This document shows positions 16,739-25,363 of a stretch of 64,000 nt of DNA, one piece after another. This DNA is from Martinezella lusitana (GTDB taxonomy: Bacteria; Pseudomonadota; Alphaproteobacteria; Rhizobiales; Rhizobiaceae), in NCBI RefSeq assembly GCF_014207095.1, contig NZ_JACHBG010000006.1, positions 186,001 through 250,000 on the forward strand. The letters run 5' to 3'. The notes beneath the pieces were generated by a model. It ran no database searches. It worked only from the letters and a program-made list of their open reading frames with translations, and was not told the DNA's origin. A program made the translations under genes and the position numbers. Each line of letters opens with the position of its first letter. Within the stretch, counting starts at the first letter, position 1.

Positions 16739-17713
16739 TTATCGCGCGTTGAAGCGGCCAAATCGCTCTTCGATGCGGGACTGAAGGAATTCGAGCGCCA
16801 TGGACAGGATCCAGTAGATCATCGACGCCGTGATGAGCATTTCGATGTGGCGGAACTCCGTCTGGCCCTGGGTACGCGCCAGATACATGATCTCCCAAAC
16901 TCCGACGACGGAGACCAGCGAGGAATCCTTCAGCATGGCGATGAACTGATTGCCCGTCGGCGGGATGATGACACGCATTGCCTGCGGCAGGATCACCAGG
17001 AACATCGTTTGGTTCGGGCTGAGCCCGAGAGCCGTTGCACCTTCGGACTGGCCGCGCGGAATGCTTTCGATGCCGGCCCGGAAAATCTCGGTCATATAGG
17101 CGCCGTAGCAGAGGGAAAGAGCCAGAATGCCGGCCGGTATGGCGCTGATGACATAGCCCACCTGCGGCAGGCCGAGATAGATGATGTAGATCTGCATCAG
17201 AAGCGGCAGGCCGCGGAAGAGCGAGGTGTAGAACGTCGCCAGGCCATAGACGACGCCGTTTCGCGAGAGCTTCGCGATCGCTCCGGCAAGGGCTATGGCG
17301 GTGGCGATGACGATCGAGATCGCGGAGATGTAAAGCGTTGTCACCACGCCTTGCGAGATCAGGAAGCCAATCTTCTTTGCGATGAAGGCGTAGGAGAGAT
17401 CGAAGGTATAGAAGAAGAGCATCAGCAGAATGAGCAGCTCCATCCACACGCCGACGATCTGCTGATTGCGCGGCAGGAGCCTTAGAAGCTTGATGTTGAC
17501 GGCAATGATCAGGGAGATGAGCACGGCCGAGACGAGGCGGCTCGCCTGCGGACTGTCCGTCAGCCAGCCCAGCGTCATGGGCACAAGCTTGCCGATCCAG
17601 GCGGAACTTATTCCGAGCGTGTAGAGGACCGCCGTCATCAGCGTCAGCATGATGAGCAGCCCGGTTCGCCGGGCCGCGTCCGGATAGTTCAAAATCAGTC
17701 TTCCAAGCACCAT
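16739..17713 (-). CDS. Polar amino acid-type ABC transporter permease with extended N-terminus
   Basis: 324 residues, about 100 more than a minimal HisM-type permease. Three extra hydrophobic segments occupy roughly residues 18-120, and the core HisM domain starts near FLISQGVVTTLYIS. The EAA loop that docks on the ATPase is clear (YGAYMTEIFRAGIESIPRGQSEGATALGLS). It forms a minus-strand unit with the FAD oxidase and binding protein. No ATP-binding gene is present in that unit or the convergent one, so an ATPase from elsewhere must serve it. An amino-acid-like ligand, such as an Amadori compound or opine, fits. Confidence 0.88.
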   Translation of the reverse strand: MVLGRLILNYPDAARRTGLLIMLTLMTAVLYTLGISSAWIGKLVPMTLGWLTDSPQASRLVSAVLISLIIAVNIKLLRLLPRNQQIVGVWMELLILLMLFFYTFDLSYAFIAKKIGFLISQGVVTTLYISAISIVIATAIALAGAIAKLSRNGVVYGLATFYTSLFRGLPLLMQIYIIYLGLPQVGYVISAIPAGILALSLCYGAYMTEIFRAGIESIPRGQSEGATALGLSPNQTMFLVILPQAMRVIIPPTGNQFIAMLKDSSLVSVVGVWEIMYLARTQGQTEFRHIEMLITASMIYWILSMALEFLQSRIEERFGRFNAR

Positions 17714-17733
17714 CGTTCCCCTTGATGATCTTC

Positions 17734-17834
17734 CTGGAACGGTTCAGCTTTTGATGGAAAGGCTGAACCGTTCCAGCTCTTTATTTCCTCGCAATTCCGG
17801 ACGGAAAGCCGCTGCGCACTTTTCCTGGAGCTGC
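17734..17834. repeat. RIME-like intergenic mosaic element, copy 1
   Basis: About 101 bp made of two palindromes. The first has perfect 15-bp arms (CTGGAACGGTTCAGC at 17734-17748, complement at 17762-17776). The second is imperfect, from GCAATTCCGGACGGAAA (17791) to TTTTCCTGGAGCTGC (ending 17834). It fills the gap between permease and oxidase and touches the oxidase stop. Size and two-palindrome design resemble rhizobial RIME1 (recalled). It shares the GAAA-x-GCGCT-like centre with 30461-30563. Confidence 0.7.
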
Positions 17835-17835
17835 C

Positions 17836-19116
17836 CTAGGCGGCTCTTTCACGCCACCAGTCTTGTGCCTGCAGTTTCCAATAGGTGAGCTGCGCTGCCG
17901 CAAGTCCGGCAACCCCGCCCGCCCATACGAGACCGAAGGGCTGAAACAGGCGATAGCGATCGGATTGTCCAAGAATGCCCTCGGCCACGATCTTTCCGCC
18001 CATCGCCGTCGTGTTGAGGCCATGGCCGCCAAAGGCCGTGCAGTGCCAGACGCCCGGCATCATCTCGCCGATTTGTGGCATAAGGTGACGGGCATAAGAC
18101 ATCAGGCCGGACCAGGCGAGTTCGGTTTTGAGGTCGGAGAGCTGCGGGTAGGTGCCTGTCATCTCGCGGCGCAGCTCTCGAGCCAATGCCGCAGGCGAGG
18201 CTGCGCGCGTGGTGATGCGCCCGCCCCAGAGAAGGCGTTTGCCATCATCGACGACGCGGTAATAGTCGCCCGCCCGGCGATTGTCACCGATCGCGCTGCT
18301 TGTCGCGATTGCCGTGGCGATCAGCTCGGGGTTTTGCTCCGAGATCATGACGTAGGTGGCAATCGGCAGGAAGGAGCGCTTGAGCTTGCCGACCAAGGGG
18401 CCGGTATAGCCGCCTGTCGTCAGCACGACCCGCCGTGCCTTCACATGGCCATGCGTCGTTCGCACGATTTTTTCCGGGCCGGAAAGCTGGCAGTCGGTTG
18501 CTGCAGAGTTTTCATAAATCCGCCCGCCCAGTCGCTCGATTTCGCGGGCCATCGCCCGCAGATAGTTCAACGGATGGATATGGAAGGATTTCGGGCTGCG
18601 CAGCGCCTGGAAATAGCGATTGGATTTCAGAACGGTGCGGATTTGGCTGCGGTCCATGTATTCGAGGTCGCTGCCGAAATCACGGTTCATTTCCTCGGCG
18701 TATCTTTTCAGGCTATCGCCGCCATCATACCGCAAGGCACTGATAATGCCGGGTGTCGGCCTGGCGTCGGTGATATTGAGATCCCGGATGGTGTCGCGCA
18801 CGAAATCGACACCTTCGATCGAGAGACGATGGATAGCCTTTGCCCTTTCCGCGCCGGTAACGCGCGCGATTGCGGAACTGTCCGTCGCAAAGCCGGCACT
18901 GACGAAGCCGCCGTTGCGGCCGGATGCACCGAAGCCGATAGATTCTGCCTCCAAAACAACCACCGCCAATTTGGCGCGCGCGAGCTGCAATGCGGTTGTC
19001 AATCCGGCAAGGCCGCCGCCGATAATGACCGTGTCGCATTCTGTGGAGCCGTTCAGCGACGGGCGGTCGCTCGTTTCGGTCATTGTCCGGCGATAGTAAG
19101 TATCAGGGTACGACAT
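17836..19116 (-). CDS. FAD-dependent amine/amino acid oxidoreductase (DAO superfamily)
   Basis: 426 residues. The dinucleotide fold begins near residue 27 with DTVIIGGGLAGLTTALQLARAKLAVVVLEAESIGFGASGRNGGFV, the DAO-family FAD signature. The sequence AFGGHGLNTTAMGGKIVAEGILG near the end is the second FAD contact. The N-terminal SYPDTYYRRT is typical of the gamma-glutamylputrescine oxidase (PuuB)-like branch. In this locus it could oxidise an Amadori compound (as fructosyl-amino-acid oxidases of the same superfamily do) or the amine released from it. It lies between the permease and binding-protein genes and is likely cotranscribed with them. Confidence 0.87.
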   Translation of the reverse strand: MSYPDTYYRRTMTETSDRPSLNGSTECDTVIIGGGLAGLTTALQLARAKLAVVVLEAESIGFGASGRNGGFVSAGFATDSSAIARVTGAERAKAIHRLSIEGVDFVRDTIRDLNITDARPTPGIISALRYDGGDSLKRYAEEMNRDFGSDLEYMDRSQIRTVLKSNRYFQALRSPKSFHIHPLNYLRAMAREIERLGGRIYENSAATDCQLSGPEKIVRTTHGHVKARRVVLTTGGYTGPLVGKLKRSFLPIATYVMISEQNPELIATAIATSSAIGDNRRAGDYYRVVDDGKRLLWGGRITTRAASPAALARELRREMTGTYPQLSDLKTELAWSGLMSYARHLMPQIGEMMPGVWHCTAFGGHGLNTTAMGGKIVAEGILGQSDRYRLFQPFGLVWAGGVAGLAAAQLTYWKLQAQDWWRERAA

Positions 19117-19185
19117 GGTCGCTCTTTCAAGGTAATCTGGAAAGGAGGCAGGTCAGGGCAGGGCGCCGCCCCGACCCATTTGCGA

Positions 19186-20013
19186 TCAGTCGACGCTATA
19201 GTCGGCGCCATACCACTTTTTGGTAAGCGTCCCGAGCGTGCCGTCTGCCTTCATCTGCTTGATGATCTCGCCGACCTTGGCAGTCCATTCCGCATCGCCT
19301 TTTTCCGCAATGATGACGAGCGGTTCGCGGAAGGCATATTCGCCCGCGATGACGCGCAGCGGATAGCCATTCTTGATGGCGTTCTGGGCTGTCTGTTCCG
19401 GTGCTATGACGGCATCGAGACGTACGCCTGGGCCGAGGCGCAGATCGTCAAACGGCAGCATGGAGTCGGCAAAGGTGCGGACTTCGCCGGGCTCGACCTT
19501 ATATTGGACCGGCGGCAGGCCGGGCGCATCGATCTGCAGATTGCGGCGAATGAAATCTTCCGAGGTCGTCGCAGTCTCGACGCCGATAACCTTGCCGTTG
19601 AGATCGGCAACGGTCTTCAGCGGGCTGTCCTTGTGTACGACGTAGACATAGGGGCTGTAGTAGTAGATGCCAGCAAAGTCGATGACCTGAGCACGCGACT
19701 TGGTGGGCGTAACGGAGCCGACGCCGACGTCATAGCGCCCTTGCCAGTGACCGCCCGTAAGGGTTGCCCATTCAGGCGTCTGGAAACTGACTTCGACACC
19801 CAGGCGCTTGCCGATCTCCCGGGAGACGTCGATATCAAATCCAACCATCTGGTTGTTGTCGTCGAGGAAGCTCTGTGGCGGCCAACCGCTGTTCGTCGCA
19901 ACCACCATGCTCTTCTTCGACAAGACGCGGTCAAGTGTTGTACCGGCGTGCGCAACGGATACCATGGCGAACGCCGCCGCAGCGATCGCCATACCTTTCA
20001 AGAAATTGTTCAT
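19186..20013 (-). CDS. Amino acid ABC transporter substrate-binding protein
   Basis: 275-residue periplasmic binding protein of family 3 (SBP_bac_3). The first 24 residues are a Sec signal (MNNFLKGMAIAAAAFAMVSVAHA). The mature protein has RVLSKKSMVVATNSGWPPQSF, DNNQMVGFDIDVSREIGKRLG and a late KADGTLGTLTKKWYG, as in HisJ/GlnH-like proteins. ATG 20013 has GGAGGATC directly upstream; the frame continuing to 20064 runs through the operator and is not used. As first gene of the minus-strand unit it is preceded by a promoter and GntR-like site at 20055-20097. Confidence 0.92.
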   Translation of the reverse strand: MNNFLKGMAIAAAAFAMVSVAHAGTTLDRVLSKKSMVVATNSGWPPQSFLDDNNQMVGFDIDVSREIGKRLGVEVSFQTPEWATLTGGHWQGRYDVGVGSVTPTKSRAQVIDFAGIYYYSPYVYVVHKDSPLKTVADLNGKVIGVETATTSEDFIRRNLQIDAPGLPPVQYKVEPGEVRTFADSMLPFDDLRLGPGVRLDAVIAPEQTAQNAIKNGYPLRVIAGEYAFREPLVIIAEKGDAEWTAKVGEIIKQMKADGTLGTLTKKWYGADYSVD

Positions 20014-20054
20014 AGATCCTCCAATGCCAGACACTTGTTCCACCTTATGTAAGA

Positions 20055-20097
20055 TGTCTGACAACTGAACTAGATTGCATCAGGCGCGGGGTGTCAA
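20055..20097 (-). promoter_or_regulatory. Promoter with overlapping GntR operator for the binding-protein operon
   Basis: On the minus strand TTGACA (20097-20092) is followed after 17 bases by TCTAGT (20074-20069, four of six matches to TATAAT). Five bases later lies TTGTCAGACA (20064-20055), the reverse of the TGTCTGACAA in operator 1. A repressor there would sit at the transcription start. Confidence 0.6.
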
Positions 20098-20550
20098 GAG
20101 TCCTGTCTCGGAAAGTTAATGATAGCTCGGAAGTAACTAATGAATTCCGGGCATAACTGTCCTCGGGGGCATAACTCATCAGCAAAGCGGTGAAGATCAT
20201 CGAGGCAAGCTGTCAGACGAGTTTATGTCTTTTGGTGCATCAATGGATGGGTTGTGGCTTCGATTGCGGGACTAAATGAAGAGGGGCGGCATCAAAAAAC
20301 TCGGCAGACGCCGGGAACATCCAGGGATATGGGCGCCGAACGGATTGATCGCGTTTTGCTGAAAGGGCCGCCGGCTTGAAGCCCTGCGGGCGCGTTGAGA
20401 CGGCATGAGGCCTTGCCGTGATGGTGGACTGTTCTTTGCAATATGAGGTCATAATGAGGGGCCTGCGGGTGAGCGCTGACCCCTCGAGAATTTGGCCACC
20501 CGCGGACTGGGCGGCATGTCTGATCTATAGTTATCTTGTTTTGCGGATGC
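20098..20550. other. Intergenic stretch without recognisable gene
   Basis: About 450 bp between the Amadori locus and the hydroxyquinol genes. Short open frames exist on both strands but none has a convincing ribosome-binding site or recognisable product. I see no terminator with a T-run. Confidence 0.5.
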
Positions 20551-21426
20551 TCAGCCGTCCATGGCGCTCGATGCTTTGGGGGCCGACAGGTCCTCCGGTA
20601 CCATGACAAAGTCGAAAGAGGCGTGCCACTTGTTTAAGCCTTCGCTGCGCTCGAAGTCGGCGATCAACGAAGATTTGACGCCGAAGACGGCATCGGATTC
20701 GAGATAGGCATCACCGCCTGTGAAAATATGCGTGACGATCTTTTGATGGCCCGACGCTGTCACCAGGAAATGCATGTGGGCCGGGCGGTAAGGGTGGCGG
20801 CTGAGGGCAGCAAGAAGCTCGCCGACAGGCCCGTCGTCGGGAATGGGGTAGCTGACCGGCTTGATGCCAACGAAGCTATAGGCGCCGTCGGAATCCGTGA
20901 CGAAGCGGCCGCGATTGTTCCATTTCGGCTGTAGCTCCGGCTGTTGCACATCGTAAAATCCGTCGGCGTTATCAGACCACACATCGATCATCGCGCCTTG
21001 GACGGGGTTGCCATCGAGGTCGATCACCCGCCCTTCGAAGAGGCAGCTTTCCCCCTTGCCATCCAGGCTGATGCTCTCGCCCTTCTCTCGGACCGGCGCA
21101 TTGGCTACATAAAATGGGCCTAAAACAGTGTTCTCCGTCGCACCGGCGGGACGGCGATTGCCAATGGCATCGATCAGCATGGATAGGCCGAGCACATCGC
21201 TCAGCAGGATATATTCCTGCCGCGTATCGGTGCAGGTTTTGCCCGTACGCGTGAGGAAGTCGATGGCGATCTCCCATTCCTGCTGGGTCAATTCGACGTC
21301 TTTGACGAAATCATGCAAATGACGAACCAGGCTTGTCATCACCTTCTGCATGCGCGGCGAGGCCGCATCCCCCATCCGGCAGTTGACGGCGTCGACGGAG
21401 TTTTCTTCGGTAAAATAACCGGTCAT
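20551..21426 (-). CDS. Hydroxyquinol 1,2-dioxygenase (intradiol)
   Basis: 291 residues. It has the N-terminal helical dimerisation domain of catechol/hydroxyquinol dioxygenases (QEWEIAIDFLTRTGKTC) and the non-haem Fe(III) ligands: a Tyr in ADGFYDVQ, a Tyr in VSYPIPDDGPVG, and two His in YRPAHMHFLV. The enzyme opens hydroxyquinol between the two vicinal hydroxyls to give maleylacetate. ATG 21426 has GGGAGGAA upstream; the frame running to 21834 is antisense shadow of the hydrolase. It is the last gene of a four-gene minus-strand operon and is separated by 14 bp from the hydrolase. Confidence 0.92.
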   Translation of the reverse strand: MTGYFTEENSVDAVNCRMGDAASPRMQKVMTSLVRHLHDFVKDVELTQQEWEIAIDFLTRTGKTCTDTRQEYILLSDVLGLSMLIDAIGNRRPAGATENTVLGPFYVANAPVREKGESISLDGKGESCLFEGRVIDLDGNPVQGAMIDVWSDNADGFYDVQQPELQPKWNNRGRFVTDSDGAYSFVGIKPVSYPIPDDGPVGELLAALSRHPYRPAHMHFLVTASGHQKIVTHIFTGGDAYLESDAVFGVKSSLIADFERSEGLNKWHASFDFVMVPEDLSAPKASSAMDG

Positions 21427-21440
21427 ATGTTGTTCCTCCC

Positions 21441-22514
21441 TCACGCCGCCGGGCCAAGCCGCGCCGCAAACCAGTCGGCGACGAGCGCAGTTCTTTCGAA
21501 GCTGTGATTGTATATCGTGTGCTCGCCATCGGGCCAGACATGCAGCACCGCCTCGCCGGTGGCGGCATCGAGGAACGGCTGTTGATCTTCCAGCGTCACG
21601 AGCGGATCCGCGCCACCATGCAGGATGAGAAGCGGGCATGCTATGCGCTGTTGCGTCGGGTCGAAACGCAACTTCGCCATCACGGCCTCGATCACCGCTC
21701 GGTCTTCGCTGCCTATCATCGCAGCGCTCTGCTCGAAGGCCGTACGGAATGGCAGGATAGCCGGCCGGGCGAAGGAGCCGTTGATGCAGCAGGCGCCGAT
21801 CCGGCTGTCGCTGCTTGCCGTTCGGGCGGCCCACAGCCCGCCATAGCTGTTGCCCCAGATACCGGGCGTGCCAAGCGAGGGGTCGGCCACGATGAAATCG
21901 ACCCAGCGACCGAAGGCGGCTTCTATGCCTTCTTGAAGATAGAGCCCCTGTTCGATCCTGGTCTCACCCTGGCCCGGTCCCTCGGCCAGGATGGTGGCGA
22001 GGCCGCGCCGAGCAAGCTCCCGGGCAAGCGGAAGATAGGCTGCGCCCCAACCACTTTGCCCGCCGAAAAGGATGACGGTGCCACGTGCCGCTAGGCTCGC
22101 CGGGCGCACCAGCCAGCCGATCAGGCGCTTCTCGGAAAACTCCGTTTCGACGCGCTCGAAAGGCAGATCGAAGACGGGGCCGAGCCGTCCGCAAGCGGCA
22201 ATCAGCTTGCGGTACAATTCGACCTTGCGGGGCTCGTCGAAATTAAAGGCCATCTGCGCGAAGACCAGCGCCGCGATGCCGCGCCGCCGCGCCTCGGCCG
22301 CCGTGACGACGCGTCCTTCGGCTTCGGCTCTGTCGGCCTGTGCCAGGCGCTCGGCAGCGATGGCTTCGGCGATTACGTCCCAGGGTTCACCCTCCGAAGC
22401 GCGCGCATGAAGGCGGCTTGCATCCGCATAGTCCATACCGCAATCCAGAAGCCTGGTCATGGCCATGGCGCGTTGGTGAGCGAGGTTCGCCTTGACGACG
22501 AGATCGTCCGTCAC
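21441..22514 (-). CDS. Alpha/beta hydrolase, FrsA/DHPON-hydrolase-like, in hydroxyquinol operon
   Basis: 357 residues. A helical N-terminal cap region of about 125 residues precedes the hydrolase core. The nucleophile elbow is GNSYGG; the acid is probably Asp in LHGGADPLVT and the His is in DGEHTIYNH. This layout matches 2,6-dihydroxypseudooxynicotine hydrolase-type C-C hydrolases, which cut a side chain off a polyhydroxylated ring. In this operon it could release resorcinol or a similar phenol from an acylated precursor before the flavin hydroxylase acts. That is inference; an esterase role is also possible. Its start overlaps the hydroxylase stop by ATGA. Confidence 0.82.
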   Translation of the reverse strand: MTDDLVVKANLAHQRAMAMTRLLDCGMDYADASRLHARASEGEPWDVIAEAIAAERLAQADRAEAEGRVVTAAEARRRGIAALVFAQMAFNFDEPRKVELYRKLIAACGRLGPVFDLPFERVETEFSEKRLIGWLVRPASLAARGTVILFGGQSGWGAAYLPLARELARRGLATILAEGPGQGETRIEQGLYLQEGIEAAFGRWVDFIVADPSLGTPGIWGNSYGGLWAARTASSDSRIGACCINGSFARPAILPFRTAFEQSAAMIGSEDRAVIEAVMAKLRFDPTQQRIACPLLILHGGADPLVTLEDQQPFLDAATGEAVLHVWPDGEHTIYNHSFERTALVADWFAARLGPAA

Positions 22515-24160
22515 GCCCGTGCCTCCATCATCGCCTCATGGGTCAGCGTCGGCCTGCCTTGCCAATGCAGGCTGTCGCGCAAGTCACGCAACAAGTCGGG
22601 TAGGTCGCCGAGCTGGCGGACTGCGCCATACATCAAAAAATCCGGGCGGCGAAGATAGGCCGCAAAGCCGTTTGTATTCAGGAAGTCCAGCTGGACACCA
22701 TCAAGGTCCGCGGCATGATCCGGAGCGGCGTCGCTGTCGCCGACGATGATCCAGCGGCCGCCGATCTGTTCGAAGAAGGAGAGGCTTTCCGAGTCGAGAT
22801 AGCGAGCCGGATCGGCGTGGCTGACGATCATGAAACCGCGGCCGGCCACCTCATCCATCATGCCCTCATGCCCTTGAAGCCGCACTCGGCCCTGTGGCGT
22901 CGGTGCGCCGGTCGCAGCGTGAAGGCCGCCGTCTGCCTCGACGCGAACGACACCGGTCTCGACCTTGGGGAATGGCGGCGGTGGCGGCATCTTGCCCGAC
23001 AGGAAGAGCGCGTTGCGTTCGGCGACCTTCTGCGGATCGTCCTCGTTGGCGACCTTGCCGAGCATTGTTGACATCTCGGTGATCTGCGTGACGTGCGGGC
23101 GTCTTTCCGCCTCGTAAGTGTCCAGAAGCTCCGGGCCTGCCTTGCCCTGAAGCACCAGATCCAGCTTCCAGGCCAGGTTGGCGCTGTCGCGGATAGCAGA
23201 ACAGGCGCCCTGGCCCATATAGGGCATCATCGTATGGGCAGCATCGCCCACCAACATGATGCGCCCCTCTTTCCAACTCTTGGTGATTGCCGGATCGAAG
23301 GTGTAGACGACGTTGCGGATTGGCCTGATCTCATCCAGCCCGACGCCGTGCTGGTCGCGCAGCCAGGCAAGCCCGTTCTTGATGTCTTCCCAATAACTGG
23401 TTTCCTCACCCGGCAGCACGCGCATCTCGAACCGCACGCGGGATTTGCCGATCGGCATGTACATATGCGCGCGTGCCGGGTCGCAGTAAATCGAGATAAT
23501 GGCAAAGCGGTCGCCCAGATCCCTGACATATTCCGAATCGAGATTCAGCCAGCGTTCGTGGTGACCATATTGATGCCGTTCCACGCCGAGCGCGCGGCGC
23601 GTGAAGCTGTTGGCGCCGTCGGCGCCGATGACATAGTCGACCTCGATGCGGCGGAGATTTTCACCGTCGCCGGAAACTGTTTTCCACGATCCGTCCCAGG
23701 GGCGGGCTACCACAAGAACCTGGTCGTCCCGTTGCTCAAGCTTCGAAACTTCCCAGCCGCGCAGAAACTCGACGTTCGGCAGCGAGGTGGCGCGGGCATA
23801 GACAGCATCCTCGATCTCCGGCTGGAAGATCGAAATATGGGCGGGAAAGCCGCATTGCTTGCCCTTCCAGTCGAGGTCGATCAGGATGTTTCCCTGATCG
23901 TCAAGGTAGTGATAGGTGTCGATCGCCTTTGCATCGCGAAGCGCATGATCGATGTCGCCCGCCGAAGCGACGAGACGCGCCGTCTCTCCATCGATATGGC
24001 TGAGGCGGGGTAGGCCGTAGGGTTCGGGCCAGCGCTCGATGACGATCACCTGATGCCCGGCCTGGCCAAGAAGCGAAGCGGCGATGAGGCCGGCAGGTCC
24101 GCATCCGATGATGGCGACGTCTCGGCGCTCGGCTGGCGCCGAGGTTGTTGATTGGCTCAT
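22511..24160 (-). CDS. FAD-dependent aromatic hydroxylase (resorcinol/MhpA-like monooxygenase)
   Basis: 549 residues of the class A flavoprotein monooxygenases. The three signatures are present: GCGPAGLIAASLLGQAG at the N-terminus, the middle YVIGADGANSFTRR (DG motif), and RIMLVGDAAHTMMPYMGQGA (GD motif). A thioredoxin-like C-terminal domain (about 440-549) resembles that of phenol hydroxylase/MhpA enzymes. Placed with hydroxyquinol dioxygenase and maleylacetate reductase, it most likely hydroxylates resorcinol or a related dihydroxy-aromatic to hydroxyquinol using NAD(P)H and O2. ATG 24160 has GGGAGGAAAAC upstream. Confidence 0.88.
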   Translation of the reverse strand: MSQSTTSAPAERRDVAIIGCGPAGLIAASLLGQAGHQVIVIERWPEPYGLPRLSHIDGETARLVASAGDIDHALRDAKAIDTYHYLDDQGNILIDLDWKGKQCGFPAHISIFQPEIEDAVYARATSLPNVEFLRGWEVSKLEQRDDQVLVVARPWDGSWKTVSGDGENLRRIEVDYVIGADGANSFTRRALGVERHQYGHHERWLNLDSEYVRDLGDRFAIISIYCDPARAHMYMPIGKSRVRFEMRVLPGEETSYWEDIKNGLAWLRDQHGVGLDEIRPIRNVVYTFDPAITKSWKEGRIMLVGDAAHTMMPYMGQGACSAIRDSANLAWKLDLVLQGKAGPELLDTYEAERRPHVTQITEMSTMLGKVANEDDPQKVAERNALFLSGKMPPPPPFPKVETGVVRVEADGGLHAATGAPTPQGRVRLQGHEGMMDEVAGRGFMIVSHADPARYLDSESLSFFEQIGGRWIIVGDSDAAPDHAADLDGVQLDFLNTNGFAAYLRRPDFLMYGAVRQLGDLPDLLRDLRDSLHWQGRPTLTHEAMMEARA

Positions 24161-24197
24161 GTTTTCCTCCCGTATCCGATATTTCCGGCCCCTGCAC

Positions 24198-25259
24198 TCA
24201 GGTCGTCGGAGCATCTCCTCGCCACGCCGCCGCCAGCAACTGGCGGATATCGGTGCGTGTCACTTCCCGCGGATTCCAATAGGGGTTGGCCGTGGCGATC
24301 TCGGCGGCGCGGTCGAGGTCCGCCTCCTGCAATCCGATGTCCTTGAGCGCCGTTGGCGCGCCGATCCTGACCGCGAAGTCATGCAGTGCCGCGCCCGGCG
24401 CGGTTGTACCGAAAATCTCGGCTATCGGCTGCAGCTCGGCAGCAACTGCCCCCGCATTGAAGGCGATGGCGTGCGGCAGGATGATTGCGTGGGTCTCTGC
24501 GTGGGGCAGATCGAACGTCCCGCCGAGCACGTGGCAGAGCTTGTGATGTAGTGACATACCAACCGTGCCCAGAACCGTGCCGCAGAGCCAGGCGCCGTAG
24601 AGCGCGGCGCTTCGCGCAGACAGATCTCGTGGCGCTTCCGTTATTTGCGGCAGGGCTTCGGCAAGCGCTCTTAACCCCTCGACTGCCATCAGCGATGAAA
24701 TAGGATTGCGATCGCGGGCATAAAGCGCTTCGGCGGCATGCGCCATGGCGTTAAGACCGCTGGTTACCGTCATCGGAACGGGCAGGCCGAGTGTCAGTTC
24801 CGGATCATAGATCACCACTTCCGGCAGGATGGAGGCCGCACGCACGGTTTCCTTGCGGCCCGCCTGGGTTTGTCCAAGGATCGGCGTTACCTCGGAGCCG
24901 GCATAGGTGGTGGGGATAACGATTTGCGGCGTATCGAGACGATAGGCGATGGCCTTGCCAAGCCCGGTGGTCGAGCCGCCGCCGAAGGCGACGGTGCAGT
25001 CCGCACCGCTGTCCCGCATCGCCTGAAGTGCCAGTTCGGTGATCTCCACTGGCGTATGCATGGTCGCCTGCGCAAAGGTTCCGACGGCGCGCTCCCCCAG
25101 CAATGCGGCAATGGTCTCGGCATCCTTGGCTTGCTGCGGAGTGGAAAGGACAAGCGCCCGCCTGCAGCCCAAGTCGGCAACGGCTTGGGCGACCTGCTTC
25201 CGCATACCGGCGCCGAAAAGGATCTTTGCTGGCGATCCCTGATAATTGAATGGTCTCAT
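24198..25259 (-). CDS. Maleylacetate reductase
   Basis: 353-residue member of the iron-type alcohol dehydrogenase family. It has the nucleotide-binding GGGSTTGLGKAIA, PTTYAGSEVTPI, and the metal/active-site region SLHHKLCHVLGGTFDLPHAETHAIILPHA typical of maleylacetate reductases. The enzyme reduces maleylacetate from the dioxygenase to 3-oxoadipate, which enters the beta-ketoadipate pathway. It is the first gene of the four-gene operon and lies divergent from the LysR gene. 3-oxoadipate CoA-transferase is not in the window; a thiolase is present at 30593 but in another operon. Confidence 0.92.
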   Translation of the reverse strand: MRPFNYQGSPAKILFGAGMRKQVAQAVADLGCRRALVLSTPQQAKDAETIAALLGERAVGTFAQATMHTPVEITELALQAMRDSGADCTVAFGGGSTTGLGKAIAYRLDTPQIVIPTTYAGSEVTPILGQTQAGRKETVRAASILPEVVIYDPELTLGLPVPMTVTSGLNAMAHAAEALYARDRNPISSLMAVEGLRALAEALPQITEAPRDLSARSAALYGAWLCGTVLGTVGMSLHHKLCHVLGGTFDLPHAETHAIILPHAIAFNAGAVAAELQPIAEIFGTTAPGAALHDFAVRIGAPTALKDIGLQEADLDRAAEIATANPYWNPREVTRTDIRQLLAAAWRGDAPTT

Positions 25260-25363
25260 CAGTTCCTCCCCTAGTTGCGGATATACCGTTGTGGCTGGTC
25301 ACTCTGATTGAAAGAGACTGTAGCTCCGGGCCGAGATAAATTCGAATAATGATGTTTAATGAC

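Noticed and set aside
17863..20052. Very long open frame (over 700 codons) on the plus strand
   Set aside because: It is antisense to the FAD oxidase and binding-protein genes, has no family motif, and such shadows are common in high-GC codon usage.
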